A stretch of 64,000 nucleotides of DNA from an uncultured Draconibacterium sp. (GTDB lineage: Bacteria; Bacteroidota; Bacteroidia; Bacteroidales; Prolixibacteraceae): NCBI RefSeq assembly GCF_963677575.1, contig NZ_OY782038.1, positions 2,223,501-2,287,500 on the forward strand, given 5' to 3'. The notes under the pieces were generated by a model. That model was not told the origin of the DNA. It ran no database searches and saw nothing but the letters and a program-made list of their open reading frames with translations. This document shows positions 17,378 to 24,872 of the stretch, in pieces; positions within the stretch are counted from its first letter, which is position 1, and every line of letters starts with the position of its first letter. The translations under genes and the position numbers were made by a program.

Positions 17378-18532
17378 ATGGAGACACCGTTTCTGGCGTT
17401 GATTATTCTTTTTGTTATCACTCCTGTTGTTGTTATTTATCTCGAAGGTAAGTTTTCGATTTTAAAGAAAATTGGTGCCGTGCTGATTTGTTACGGTGTT
17501 GGTTTAATTATCGGCAACATGGGCGTATTACCACACGGAGCCGAAAAATACCAGAACATGCTCACCGATATTACCATTCCACTGGCCTTGCCACTCATCC
17601 TTTTTTCGGTTGATGTACGCTCGTGGTTTAAAATGGCCCGCTCGGCATTTATCGCGCTAGCCACCGGATTACTGTCCGTATTGATAATTGTGATTATCGG
17701 CTATTTTATTTTCCGTAACGACATTGAAAACACCTGGCAGGTTGCCGGCATGCTGGTTGGCGTTTACACGGGCGGAACACCCAACATGGCGGCCATGAAA
17801 ACTGCATTAAACGTGTCGCAGGAACTGTACATTATGACCCACACCTACGACCTGACATTGGGTGCCATTTACCTGGTTTTTATTCTTTCCATCGGGCAGA
17901 AAGTATTTCTGTGGTTTTTGCCACCTTTTAAACCGGTAAAAACCGAAGGCACAGCCGTTGCAGAAATGAACATGGAAGAAGAGTTTGAATCGTACGACGG
18001 GATATTGAAGAAAAGAACATTACTTCCATTAATAGGTGCTTTTGGAATTTCGGTGGCCATTCTTGGTGTAAGTTACGGCATCAGTCTGCTTTTGCCAAAA
18101 GATTACCAAACGGCAGTTGTTGTTCTGCTTATCACCTCGTTTGGAATTGCGTTTTCGTTTGTGCCAAAAATAAAAGCCATAAAAAAGACCTTTCAGCTGG
18201 GCATGTACCTCATCCTTATTTTCTGTTTAACTGTTGCTTCCATGGCTGACATCAGCAAACTATCAAACATATCTTTTTCGCTGTTTTATTATGTAGCTTT
18301 GGCCGTTTACGGATCGCATGTTATTCATATTGCGCTGGCCCGTATTTTTAAGGTTGATGCCGATACGGTGATCATATCAACAAGCGCGCTTATTTGTTCT
18401 CCGCCATTTGTTCCGGTGGTTGCCGGTGCATTAAAAAACCGTCAGGTAATTTTAACTGGTTTGGTTGTTGGAATTGCCGGTTATGCCGTTGGAAATTATT
18501 TAGGGGTGATTATCGCTTATTTGCTAAAATAG
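17378..18532 (+). CDS. DUF819 family membrane transporter (second copy)
   Basis: A 384-residue polytopic membrane protein with about ten hydrophobic segments. The family signature VGVYTGGTPNMAAMKTAL (about residues 126-143) corresponds to the GSWIGGGANQAAM motif of the first copy. The C-terminal half has ALICSPPFVPVVAGAL where the first copy has GAASAPVVAAAFHP. A soluble acidic loop (about 190-215) separates the halves. It differs enough from the copy at 4921-6180 that a recent duplication is unlikely. The substrate is not established. The gene appears to be transcribed alone. Confidence 0.8.
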   Translation: METPFLALIILFVITPVVVIYLEGKFSILKKIGAVLICYGVGLIIGNMGVLPHGAEKYQNMLTDITIPLALPLILFSVDVRSWFKMARSAFIALATGLLSVLIIVIIGYFIFRNDIENTWQVAGMLVGVYTGGTPNMAAMKTALNVSQELYIMTHTYDLTLGAIYLVFILSIGQKVFLWFLPPFKPVKTEGTAVAEMNMEEEFESYDGILKKRTLLPLIGAFGISVAILGVSYGISLLLPKDYQTAVVVLLITSFGIAFSFVPKIKAIKKTFQLGMYLILIFCLTVASMADISKLSNISFSLFYYVALAVYGSHVIHIALARIFKVDADTVIISTSALICSPPFVPVVAGALKNRQVILTGLVVGIAGYAVGNYLGVIIAYLLK

Positions 18533-18692
18533 GAAAACATTACAGTTTGAAGTCGCAGTATTCAGAAGCAAAGATCATTGATCAAGTTTTCAGTCGCAGT
18601 TCGCAGTCACAGTATCCAACATCAAGTTAAGCGAAGCCAAATCCCGACTGCCAGCGTCGTGATATCTAGTATCAAGTATCCAGCACCCAGTA

Positions 18693-19937
18693 CTACAACT
18701 CAGCAAAATTCTCCCAGATATTTCCCATCATTTCCTGCGAAACTGCAAGTGCATTGCTGCGCCATCTTTCCGAAGGCGGATAAAACATTTCGTAATATCC
18801 GTCCAAAGCTTTTAAACTGTCTTTTTCTGATTTGTAGCCGTAATGCGCCCCCTGATTTTCAGTGATTGAAATATGTGCCGATTTAACTGCACCAATCGTT
18901 GAGCCGGTATTCAAGGTCCCAAATTCCATCAACATTGGTATCGAAGTTTTATCAGGAAATAAGTCGCCAATAAATTCAACGAACTGCCCGTGTACAGTGT
19001 AAAAGTTATCCGAGTCGCCCCAATCAATTTGGTAGCCATCGAAAACAGCTTCGGTTTTTGCTTTTAATTCAGGATCATCGATCGGGTTTGGAAACAAGTG
19101 CAACTCTCCTCTTTCGCCAAAACCGGTATGCAGATCGAGATTCAAAAGTGTAGTATAAGGTGCAGCTATGTCGCTCAGAACTTCGGACATTATTATTACT
19201 TGCTGTTCAAAGTCATCACCACCAAAATAAATTCCTTCCGGGAAATCGTATTGCCCCTGAGCAAAAGCCTGCAACAATGCAGGCATACCTTTTCGGGCAA
19301 TTTGATTGATGGCAGTCACCATAAAGAACTTGTTGCTTATGCTGTTCATATTCAATTTCCCTTTGGGCGTAAGCATATCGTAAAGCGCCACAAATCCATC
19401 GTTCTTTGTTTCAAAAAGCGAACGGTCAGTACTGTAGTTTCGGTTCAGATCGACGTTATTTTCAGTAAACCTTCGCTGGTTTTTAAAACCCCATGCATTT
19501 AATCCGTGCACCAGCAAAACTCCGGTATTCTCAAACATTTCAGGTTTAAAAAATTCGGCCATTAGTTGTTGCTGAACGGCGCTGCCCACAAATCCTTCAA
19601 TACCGTGGGTGCCGGAGCAGATCATTACCAATTTTTCAGTAGCATCGCTTGCCGGAATATAGCAAAAATCAATGGTTAAATCCTGGTCGGTTTTACTTTC
19701 CACGGCTCGAGAAAATACTGTCACACTGTCAAACCGCGTTTTCATGGAATTGGCCTGGGCTCTGAAAGCATCACGACATTCTTCCCATGAATCCTGAAAA
19801 TAGACCAGTTTTGCGTTATCAATTGCGACATCTGGATAAGATGGAGAAAAGGAATTAAAACTCACATAAGAATACCCCAACAGCAATACAACCAAAACGG
19901 CAAGAGTTATTCCTGCAATTTTTAGAAACTTTTTCAT
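18693..19937 (-). CDS. DUF2817 (M14-like carboxypeptidase) protein
   Basis: A 414-residue protein with an N-terminal signal anchor (about 7-27). The body matches the DUF2817 group of zinc carboxypeptidase-like enzymes. SGTHGIEGFVGS (near residue 131) supplies the first His/Glu pair, LDLHTGFGERG (near 267) the later His, and RNYSTD and NPIDDPEL lie in conserved positions. M14 relatives remove residues from peptides; here the substrate is unknown, and the anchor suggests periplasmic action. It follows the 67-residue protein gene by 9 bp, so the pair is probably an operon. Confidence 0.8.
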   Translation of the reverse strand: MKKFLKIAGITLAVLVVLLLGYSYVSFNSFSPSYPDVAIDNAKLVYFQDSWEECRDAFRAQANSMKTRFDSVTVFSRAVESKTDQDLTIDFCYIPASDATEKLVMICSGTHGIEGFVGSAVQQQLMAEFFKPEMFENTGVLLVHGLNAWGFKNQRRFTENNVDLNRNYSTDRSLFETKNDGFVALYDMLTPKGKLNMNSISNKFFMVTAINQIARKGMPALLQAFAQGQYDFPEGIYFGGDDFEQQVIIMSEVLSDIAAPYTTLLNLDLHTGFGERGELHLFPNPIDDPELKAKTEAVFDGYQIDWGDSDNFYTVHGQFVEFIGDLFPDKTSIPMLMEFGTLNTGSTIGAVKSAHISITENQGAHYGYKSEKDSLKALDGYYEMFYPPSERWRSNALAVSQEMMGNIWENFAEL

Positions 19938-19946
19938 GACAAACTT

Positions 19947-20150
19947 TTAGATTACAAACTTCACGAGTCGGTCTTCAATCATCTGCTGCAACTGGCTGAG
20001 CAAAGCCTGTTCATGTCGGTCAATGAAGCCATCTTCGGCTGCAATATTAAGAATCTTGTCGTATTCGTCGCGCGTGATCTTATGATCTTCAATCGCCTTT
20101 TCAATCATTGCTTTTAAACGGATTGAGCTTTCGCTTACTCCTTCATTCAT
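19947..20150 (-). CDS. Small helical protein of unknown function
   Basis: A 67-residue acidic protein predicted to be wholly helical. Two segments carry D-rich turns (DHKITRDEYDKIL and AEDGFIDRHEQALL) that look like degenerate EF-hand or TerB-like helical hairpins. There is no signal peptide. The gene is the first of a two-gene operon with the DUF2817 protein, 9 bp apart. Its short length, good codon periodicity and position support a real gene. Function is not known. Confidence 0.65.
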   Translation of the reverse strand: MNEGVSESSIRLKAMIEKAIEDHKITRDEYDKILNIAAEDGFIDRHEQALLSQLQQMIEDRLVKFVI

Positions 20151-20356
20151 CGGATTGTCAGTTTATCTTGTTTTTACTAAAGCAGTTCCTTTCGAACTTC
20201 ATTTTCTAAATGTAGAAATTCGGTCTATAATTTACAAGTACCGGGTCAATAACTCTTATCTGCTAATTTCCAAGTGATAAAACCAATTTCTTCAAAAATT
20301 GAATTCTTAAAAACCATTAAATTCCTACTTTTTCTTCAATAAGCACTTACAAATTG

Positions 20357-20364
20357 TACCTTTG
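20357..20364 (+). promoter_or_regulatory. -7 box of the gpsA promoter
   Basis: TACCTTTG fits the Bacteroidota -7 consensus TAnnTTTG exactly, 20 bp before the gpsA ATG. The -33 region 19 bp upstream reads CTTC rather than TTTG, so only the -7 element is strong. Confidence 0.65.
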
Positions 20365-20383
20365 CACGTTATTTATCACGTAA

Positions 20384-21379
20384 ATGAATTTAAAGACAGA
20401 TAAAGTTGGCATTATCGGGAGTGGTAGCTGGGCAACAGCTTTGGCTAAAATTCTTTTAGAAAACGTAAACGAAATCAACTGGTATTTTCGTAAACAATCA
20501 ACCATCGAAACGTTTAAAAGGAATAAACACAATCCGCGTTATTTAGATGAAGTTGAGTTTGATACTTCAAAAATTAATTTCTGCGACGATATAAACTGCA
20601 TTGTTTCCCATTCTGATATACTTATCATAGCTGTTCCTTCAGCATTCCTTCCTACAGTATTGGCCGATGTAAAAGACCTTTCAGGTAAATATATTTTATC
20701 GGGAGTAAAAGGAATTGTTACCGACGAAAACCTTTTGGTTGCTGAATATTTGCAAAAGTATTTTAATGTCGACCATGATATGATTGGTGTTTTGGCCGGT
20801 CCGTGCCATGCTGAAGAAGTTGCACGTGAAAAGCTATCGTACCTTACCGTGGCCTGTACCACCGAAGAAAAGGCGATTAAATTTACACAACTTATTGAGT
20901 GCGATTATATTTACACCTCGGCGTCGGATGATATTTGGGGAACCGAATATGCCGCCGTACTGAAGAACATTATTGCTATTGCTGCCGGTATTGCACACGG
21001 GCAGCGTTTTGGCGACAATTTTCATGCAGTGCTAATTTCACGGGCTATACAGGAAATAAAACGGTTTGTAGATCAGGTGCACCCAATTAACCGCGATATA
21101 AAAGCTCCTGCTTACCTTGGCGATCTTATGGTAACCGCATACTCGCAATTCAGCCGCAACCGCACTTTCGGGTCGATGATTGGAAAAGGCTACTCAGTAA
21201 AAGCTGCGCAACTGGAATTAAATATGGTTGCCGAAGGTTATTATGCTTCAAAATCCATTCACAAAATTAATGAGAAACACCACGTAGATATGCCTATTTG
21301 CGAGGCGGTTTACAAAATACTTTACGAAAAAGTACCTCCACTGAAAGTGTTCTGCGAGTTAACACCAAAACTGTGTTAG
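20384..21379 (+). CDS. gpsA: NAD(P)-dependent glycerol-3-phosphate dehydrogenase
   Basis: A 331-residue cytoplasmic enzyme that reduces dihydroxyacetone phosphate to sn-glycerol-3-phosphate for phospholipid synthesis. The N-terminal Rossmann motif is GIIGSGSWATALAKIL (residues 9-24), and AVPSAFLP and LAGPCHAEEVAREKLS are the expected family blocks. The active-site Lys lies in YAAVLKNIIAIAAGIAHG, and the C-terminal helical domain holds NRTFGSMIGKG. The length is normal. A shared terminator separates it from the convergent pgi gene. Confidence 0.96.
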   Translation: MNLKTDKVGIIGSGSWATALAKILLENVNEINWYFRKQSTIETFKRNKHNPRYLDEVEFDTSKINFCDDINCIVSHSDILIIAVPSAFLPTVLADVKDLSGKYILSGVKGIVTDENLLVAEYLQKYFNVDHDMIGVLAGPCHAEEVAREKLSYLTVACTTEEKAIKFTQLIECDYIYTSASDDIWGTEYAAVLKNIIAIAAGIAHGQRFGDNFHAVLISRAIQEIKRFVDQVHPINRDIKAPAYLGDLMVTAYSQFSRNRTFGSMIGKGYSVKAAQLELNMVAEGYYASKSIHKINEKHHVDMPICEAVYKILYEKVPPLKVFCELTPKLC

Positions 21380-21415
21380 CGTATTTAATCAACCATTGTT
21401 AGCGAAATAAAAAAA

Positions 21416-21437
21416 GCCACCCGTAAAAACGAGTGGC
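21416..21437. terminator. Bidirectional terminator between gpsA and pgi
   Basis: The stem GCCAC-CGT / ACG-GTGGC has one internal mismatch and an AAAA loop. It is preceded by a run of A, giving a T-run on the minus strand, and lies between the convergent gpsA and pgi stops. It is a better terminator for pgi because the A-run is on the left side. Confidence 0.75.
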
Positions 21438-21464
21438 ATTCTGAAAATTATGGTGAGAATCTTC

Positions 21465-23111
21465 TTATCTCATTTCTTTCCAGGCGTTAATCAAACCATT
21501 GGTTGATGCATCATGCCCTATAACTTTTTCGTCGTTGTTCAATTCCGGTAGAATAGCGTTGGCCAATTGTTTACCCAACTCAACTCCCCACTGATCGAAA
21601 CTGTAAATATTCCAGATAATTCCCTGTACAAAAATTTTGTGCTCGTACATGGCAATTAACGATCCTAAAACGCGAGGTGTTAATTGTTTCACCAAAATTG
21701 AGTTGGTTGGAATATTCCCCATAAATATTTTAAACGGTGTCAATTCTTTAATTTCCGCTTCTGTTTTACCAGCAGCTTTTAATTCTGCAACGACCTGCTC
21801 TTCGGTTTTACCCACCATCATAGCTTCGGTTTGCGCGAAGAAGTTGGCCAGTAATTTCGGATGATGATCGCCTACTTTATTGTGGTTAATTGCCGATGCG
21901 ATAAAGTCGCAAGGAATCAGTTTTGTTCCCTGGTGAATCAGCTGATAAAATGCGTGCTGTCCGTTTGTTCCGGGCTCACCCCAAATAATCGGGCCAGTTT
22001 GGTAATCCACTTGCTCGCCGTTGCGATCGACATATTTTCCGTTACTTTCCATGTTTCCTTGCTGGAAATACGCAGAAAAACGGTGCATGTACTGGTCGTA
22101 CGGAAGAATAGCTTCACTTTCGGCGCCGTAGAAGTTGTTGTACCAAAGGCCGATCAGTGCCAGGATTACCGGGATATTTTTATCGAAATCGGTTTCGCTG
22201 AAATGCTTATCCATGGTATGAGCACCTTCAAGCAACTCGATGTAGTTATCGTAACCAATTCCCAGCATTATGCTTAAACCAATTGCCGACCACAACGAGT
22301 AACGACCACCAACCCAGTTCCAGAAACGGAACATGTTGTCAGTATCGATACCAAAAGCAGAAACAGCATCGGCGTTAGTAGAAACCGCAACGAAGTGTTT
22401 GGCTACGTTCTCCAAATCTTTTGCCGACTCGAGGAACCAGTCTTTTGCAGTATTAGCGTTGGTCATGGTTTCCTGCGTAGTAAATGTTTTAGAAGCCACT
22501 ATAAACATGGTAGTTTCCGGATCAACTTCTTTTAGAGTTTCGGCAATGTGCGTGCCGTCAACATTCGATACAAAGTGCAGTTTCAGATGGTTTTTGTAAG
22601 GTTTTAAAGCCTCAGTAACCATTAACGGACCAAGATCCGAACCGCCAATACCAATGTTTACAATATCGGTAATTGCTTTGCCGGTATAACCTTTCCACTC
22701 GCCCGAAATTACTTTTGCGGTAAAACCTTTCATTTGGTCGAGCACAGCATTAACTTCGGGCATTACATCTTCGCCATCAACAACAATTGGAGTGTTACTG
22801 CGGTTGCGCAAAGCCACATGAAGTACTGCACGATCTTCGGTAGCATTAATTTTCTGCCCCGAAAACATTGCCGAAATGGCGTCTTTTAAACCACACTCTT
22901 TAGCCAATTCGAATAAAGTTGCTTTTACCTCATCATTAACAATGTTTTTCGAGAAGTCGAGCAGGATATCTTCAAATTTCAGTGAGTACTTTTCAAACCG
23001 GTCTGCATCGGCGGCAAACAGGTCTTTCATATGAGTGCCTTCAAACTCGAAGGACATCTCTTCCAGTTTTTGCCAGGCTTTAGTTTCAATAGGATTGATT
23101 TTAGGTAACAT
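21465..23111 (-). CDS. pgi: Glucose-6-phosphate isomerase
   Basis: A 548-residue glycolytic enzyme interconverting glucose-6-phosphate and fructose-6-phosphate. Family signatures include NIGIGGSDLGPLMVTEAL (about 152-169), ASKTFTTQETMTNA, GGRYSLWSAIGL and SFDQWGVELGKQLA near the C-terminus, with catalytic Glu in the NMESNGK block and His in GTNGQHAFYQLIHQG. The length matches the long bacterial PGI form. It is transcribed alone from a start just after a structured leader. Confidence 0.97.
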   Translation of the reverse strand: MLPKINPIETKAWQKLEEMSFEFEGTHMKDLFAADADRFEKYSLKFEDILLDFSKNIVNDEVKATLFELAKECGLKDAISAMFSGQKINATEDRAVLHVALRNRSNTPIVVDGEDVMPEVNAVLDQMKGFTAKVISGEWKGYTGKAITDIVNIGIGGSDLGPLMVTEALKPYKNHLKLHFVSNVDGTHIAETLKEVDPETTMFIVASKTFTTQETMTNANTAKDWFLESAKDLENVAKHFVAVSTNADAVSAFGIDTDNMFRFWNWVGGRYSLWSAIGLSIMLGIGYDNYIELLEGAHTMDKHFSETDFDKNIPVILALIGLWYNNFYGAESEAILPYDQYMHRFSAYFQQGNMESNGKYVDRNGEQVDYQTGPIIWGEPGTNGQHAFYQLIHQGTKLIPCDFIASAINHNKVGDHHPKLLANFFAQTEAMMVGKTEEQVVAELKAAGKTEAEIKELTPFKIFMGNIPTNSILVKQLTPRVLGSLIAMYEHKIFVQGIIWNIYSFDQWGVELGKQLANAILPELNNDEKVIGHDASTNGLINAWKEMR

Positions 23112-23127
23112 ATTTTTGTTTTAAGCA

Positions 23128-23212
23128 GGATGACCGAAGCCCGAGGTTTGCTCCAAACCTGTTGCTGCAGTCGTCCGATAGTTAATAATCAATAAATAAC
23201 AATACAAAGATA
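23128..23212 (-). promoter_or_regulatory. pgi promoter and structured 5' leader
   Basis: On the minus strand a TATCTTTG box (23205-23212) sits about 95 bp upstream of the pgi start. The leader contains a hairpin AGGTTTG / CAAACCT (23144-23160) nested inside a longer pairing between 23128-23134 and 23170-23176 with one mismatch. It may be an RNA structure in the pgi leader or a REP-like insertion. No known riboswitch is recognised. Confidence 0.5.
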
Positions 23213-23288
23213 ATCGATTCTGAAAATTGCAGCCGAAAGTTACCAGAAGGTTAATGTTGGGTTAAGAAAAAATGGTGAGCTATAGCAA

Positions 23289-23474
23289 TTATTTCATATT
23301 AGGCCGCCACATAGCAACAACCAGTGCCGCTGTTGCCAAAATCAATCCGCTTAAAACAAAACTACAACAAACGAGATTACTCCAGTGCTCCAATTTTGCT
23401 AACGATCCTATGCCGAACAAAATACATGAAAGTGCTAAAAATGATATCAACAATGTTTTTCGGGTCTTTGACAT
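23289..23474 (-). CDS. Small two-TM membrane protein
   Basis: A 61-residue protein with a basic N-terminus (MSKTRKT) and two hydrophobic segments (about 8-24 and 35-54) separated by KLEHWSN, a pattern faintly like the N-terminal pair of GldL-type membrane proteins. The ATG at 23474 is chosen over the GTG at 23498 because a perfect promoter ends at 23501, leaving about 20 bp of leader. Function is unknown. The quality of its promoter is the main support that it is a gene. Confidence 0.6.
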   Translation of the reverse strand: MSKTRKTLLISFLALSCILFGIGSLAKLEHWSNLVCCSFVLSGLILATAALVVAMWRPNMK

Positions 23475-23500
23475 CTTGCTGGTTTTAACATTAAACACAA

Positions 23501-23531
23501 CAAAGCTAACAACAGTAAATACTTATCCAAA
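23501..23531 (-). promoter_or_regulatory. Consensus promoter of the small two-TM gene
   Basis: On the minus strand TTTG (23528-23531), exactly 19 bp, then TAGCTTTG (23501-23508): a full match to TTTG-N19-TAnnTTTG. It lies 27 bp upstream of the ATG at 23474. Confidence 0.8.
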
Positions 23532-23640
23532 TTTTTCATTTTGAAGAATCCAGAAAGCAATCATTTTGTAATGTTTTTGACGTTTTGAATATCCTGATTT
23601 TACGATTTGAGAGGCCGGTTTACACTTTGTATTGATTTTT

Positions 23641-23717
23641 TATCTTTGCCACAGCTTCTGGAGACGAATTAAATTGTAATTATGGAACCGAAAAGACAAC
23701 TCAATTATTACGAATGA
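23641..23717 (+). promoter_or_regulatory. EamA gene promoter and 11-residue leader ORF
   Basis: TATCTTTG at 23641-23648 is an exact -7 box. Downstream, an ATG at 23682 opens an 11-codon frame (MEPKRQLNYYE) whose TGA (23715-23717) overlaps the ATG of the EamA gene (23714) as ATGA. This suggests translational coupling or a leader peptide. No attenuator hairpin was recognised, so regulation is not shown. Confidence 0.5.
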
Positions 23718-24613
23718 AAACAGCCACATTTAAGGGATACCTGCTAGCCCTTGTTGCCACAATCGCTTTCTCAAACGTATATATATTTAGTAAGGCTGCG
23801 TTAAACGAAGTTCATTTAACACAATTTGGTATTTACTGGTGTGGTTTTGGCATGCTGTTCAGTTTCCTTTTTGCTCTAAAGAACAAAAAACTGGGTCAGT
23901 TAAAAGTTCTCAGCAAAAAACAACGTCGTATACTTTTGCTGCTTGGCGTTCTCGAAATCCTGACAACTACTTCATTTTTTATTTCTATAAACGTTATCCC
24001 CGATCCTTCCATTACATCTTTTATCGGCAACCTTTTTCCGGTAATGGTTACGTTAGGAGGTATCGTTCTGCTGAAAGAAAAGTTTGGCTGGATTGAAATC
24101 GTTGGTGCTTCGCTGGCGCTTATCGGTACTTTTGTTATCAGTTACACCGGCGGAACAAGTTTAAAAACGCTGTTTATTGCCGGAACCGGAATTGTGGTTA
24201 TTAACGCACTTTTTGCCACCACTGCAACACTTATTGTAAAAGTACATGTAAAAAATATTAGCCCCGAGCTGTTTAACCTAAACCGTTACACCTGGCTGTT
24301 CACATTTTCGTTAATTGCATTTTTTATCTACAGTCCTGAAGCCGCAATTCCGTCGCGAGCCTTTGCGAATATCTCAATTGGGGCATTCCTTGAGTTTATT
24401 GCCATTTTAACGGTATACTATTCCTATCAGTTTATCGATGCATCGCGCTCGGCAGTGGTACAAACGCTAAAAGGAATTTTTGTTTTAATTGGTGCCTACC
24501 TTGTTTTTCATACCTTCCCGGTGTTGCACCAATTTATTGGAGGAATGGTTACAGTAATCGGCGTATTGATTATGACTTTAGCGCAAGCCGGCATTTTCAA
24601 AAGATGGCGTTAA
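23714..24613 (+). CDS. EamA/DMT superfamily transporter
   Basis: A 299-residue inner-membrane protein with ten hydrophobic helices in two EamA repeats. The first repeat ends in the usual glycine/lysine turn (GGIVLLKEKFGWIEIVGASLALIGTFVIS), the second around VVQTLKGIFVLIGAYLVF...QFIGGMVTVIGVLIM. Drug/metabolite transporters of this type export or import amino acids, nucleotides or other small metabolites; no substrate can be named. The start overlaps the stop of a tiny leader ORF. The next operon begins 260 bp on. Confidence 0.88.
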   Translation: MKTATFKGYLLALVATIAFSNVYIFSKAALNEVHLTQFGIYWCGFGMLFSFLFALKNKKLGQLKVLSKKQRRILLLLGVLEILTTTSFFISINVIPDPSITSFIGNLFPVMVTLGGIVLLKEKFGWIEIVGASLALIGTFVISYTGGTSLKTLFIAGTGIVVINALFATTATLIVKVHVKNISPELFNLNRYTWLFTFSLIAFFIYSPEAAIPSRAFANISIGAFLEFIAILTVYYSYQFIDASRSAVVQTLKGIFVLIGAYLVFHTFPVLHQFIGGMVTVIGVLIMTLAQAGIFKRWR

Positions 24614-24621
24614 TCATCACA

Positions 24622-24657
24622 AACTGCCTTTTCAGTTAAAAAACTACCTTTTTAGTT
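24622..24657 (+). promoter_or_regulatory. Tandem palindromic sites (candidate enhancer)
   Basis: Two 16-bp dyads with the same CCTTTT centre occur exactly 20 bp apart: AACTG-CCTTTT-CAGTT (24622-24637) and AACTA-CCTTTT-TAGTT (24642-24657). The fifth and twelfth bases differ between copies but in a compensatory way, so symmetry is kept. The spacing of two helical turns and the distance of about 100 bp from the sigma-54-like promoter fit an upstream activating sequence for an NtrC-type activator. No activator gene lies in the window. Confidence 0.55.
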
Positions 24658-24719
24658 TATTTGAAGTTTATTTAACAAAATTTCATACTTATTTTTTGTT
24701 TCTTTCGTTGAATTTAAGC

Positions 24720-24737
24720 CAAGGCACAATTTTTGAT
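24720..24737 (+). promoter_or_regulatory. Candidate sigma-54 (-24/-12) promoter
   Basis: AGGCAC-N5-TTGAT resembles TGGCAC-N5-TTGCA: the GGCAC and TTG cores are kept, and the -12 C is A. It lies about 135 bp before the efflux operon start. No good TAnnTTTG box was found closer. A nine-codon frame (24784-24813) lies in the leader. Moderate support, raised by the paired upstream palindromes. Confidence 0.5.
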
Positions 24738-24872
24738 AAACAAAAACAAACAATTTTTCAATCAGAAAACGAAAACTAAAATCATGAAACAAAGTCCTCA
24801 AAATGTTACTTAAAACAGCATGCCCTCATGCATAATACACCCGTTACCATTGAAAACTTAAAGCATACCAAA

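Noticed and set aside
24622..24657. Terminator of the EamA gene
   Set aside because: The stems are 5 bp and AT-rich and two near-identical dyads lie 20 bp apart, which fits a protein-binding array better. A weak termination role cannot be fully excluded.
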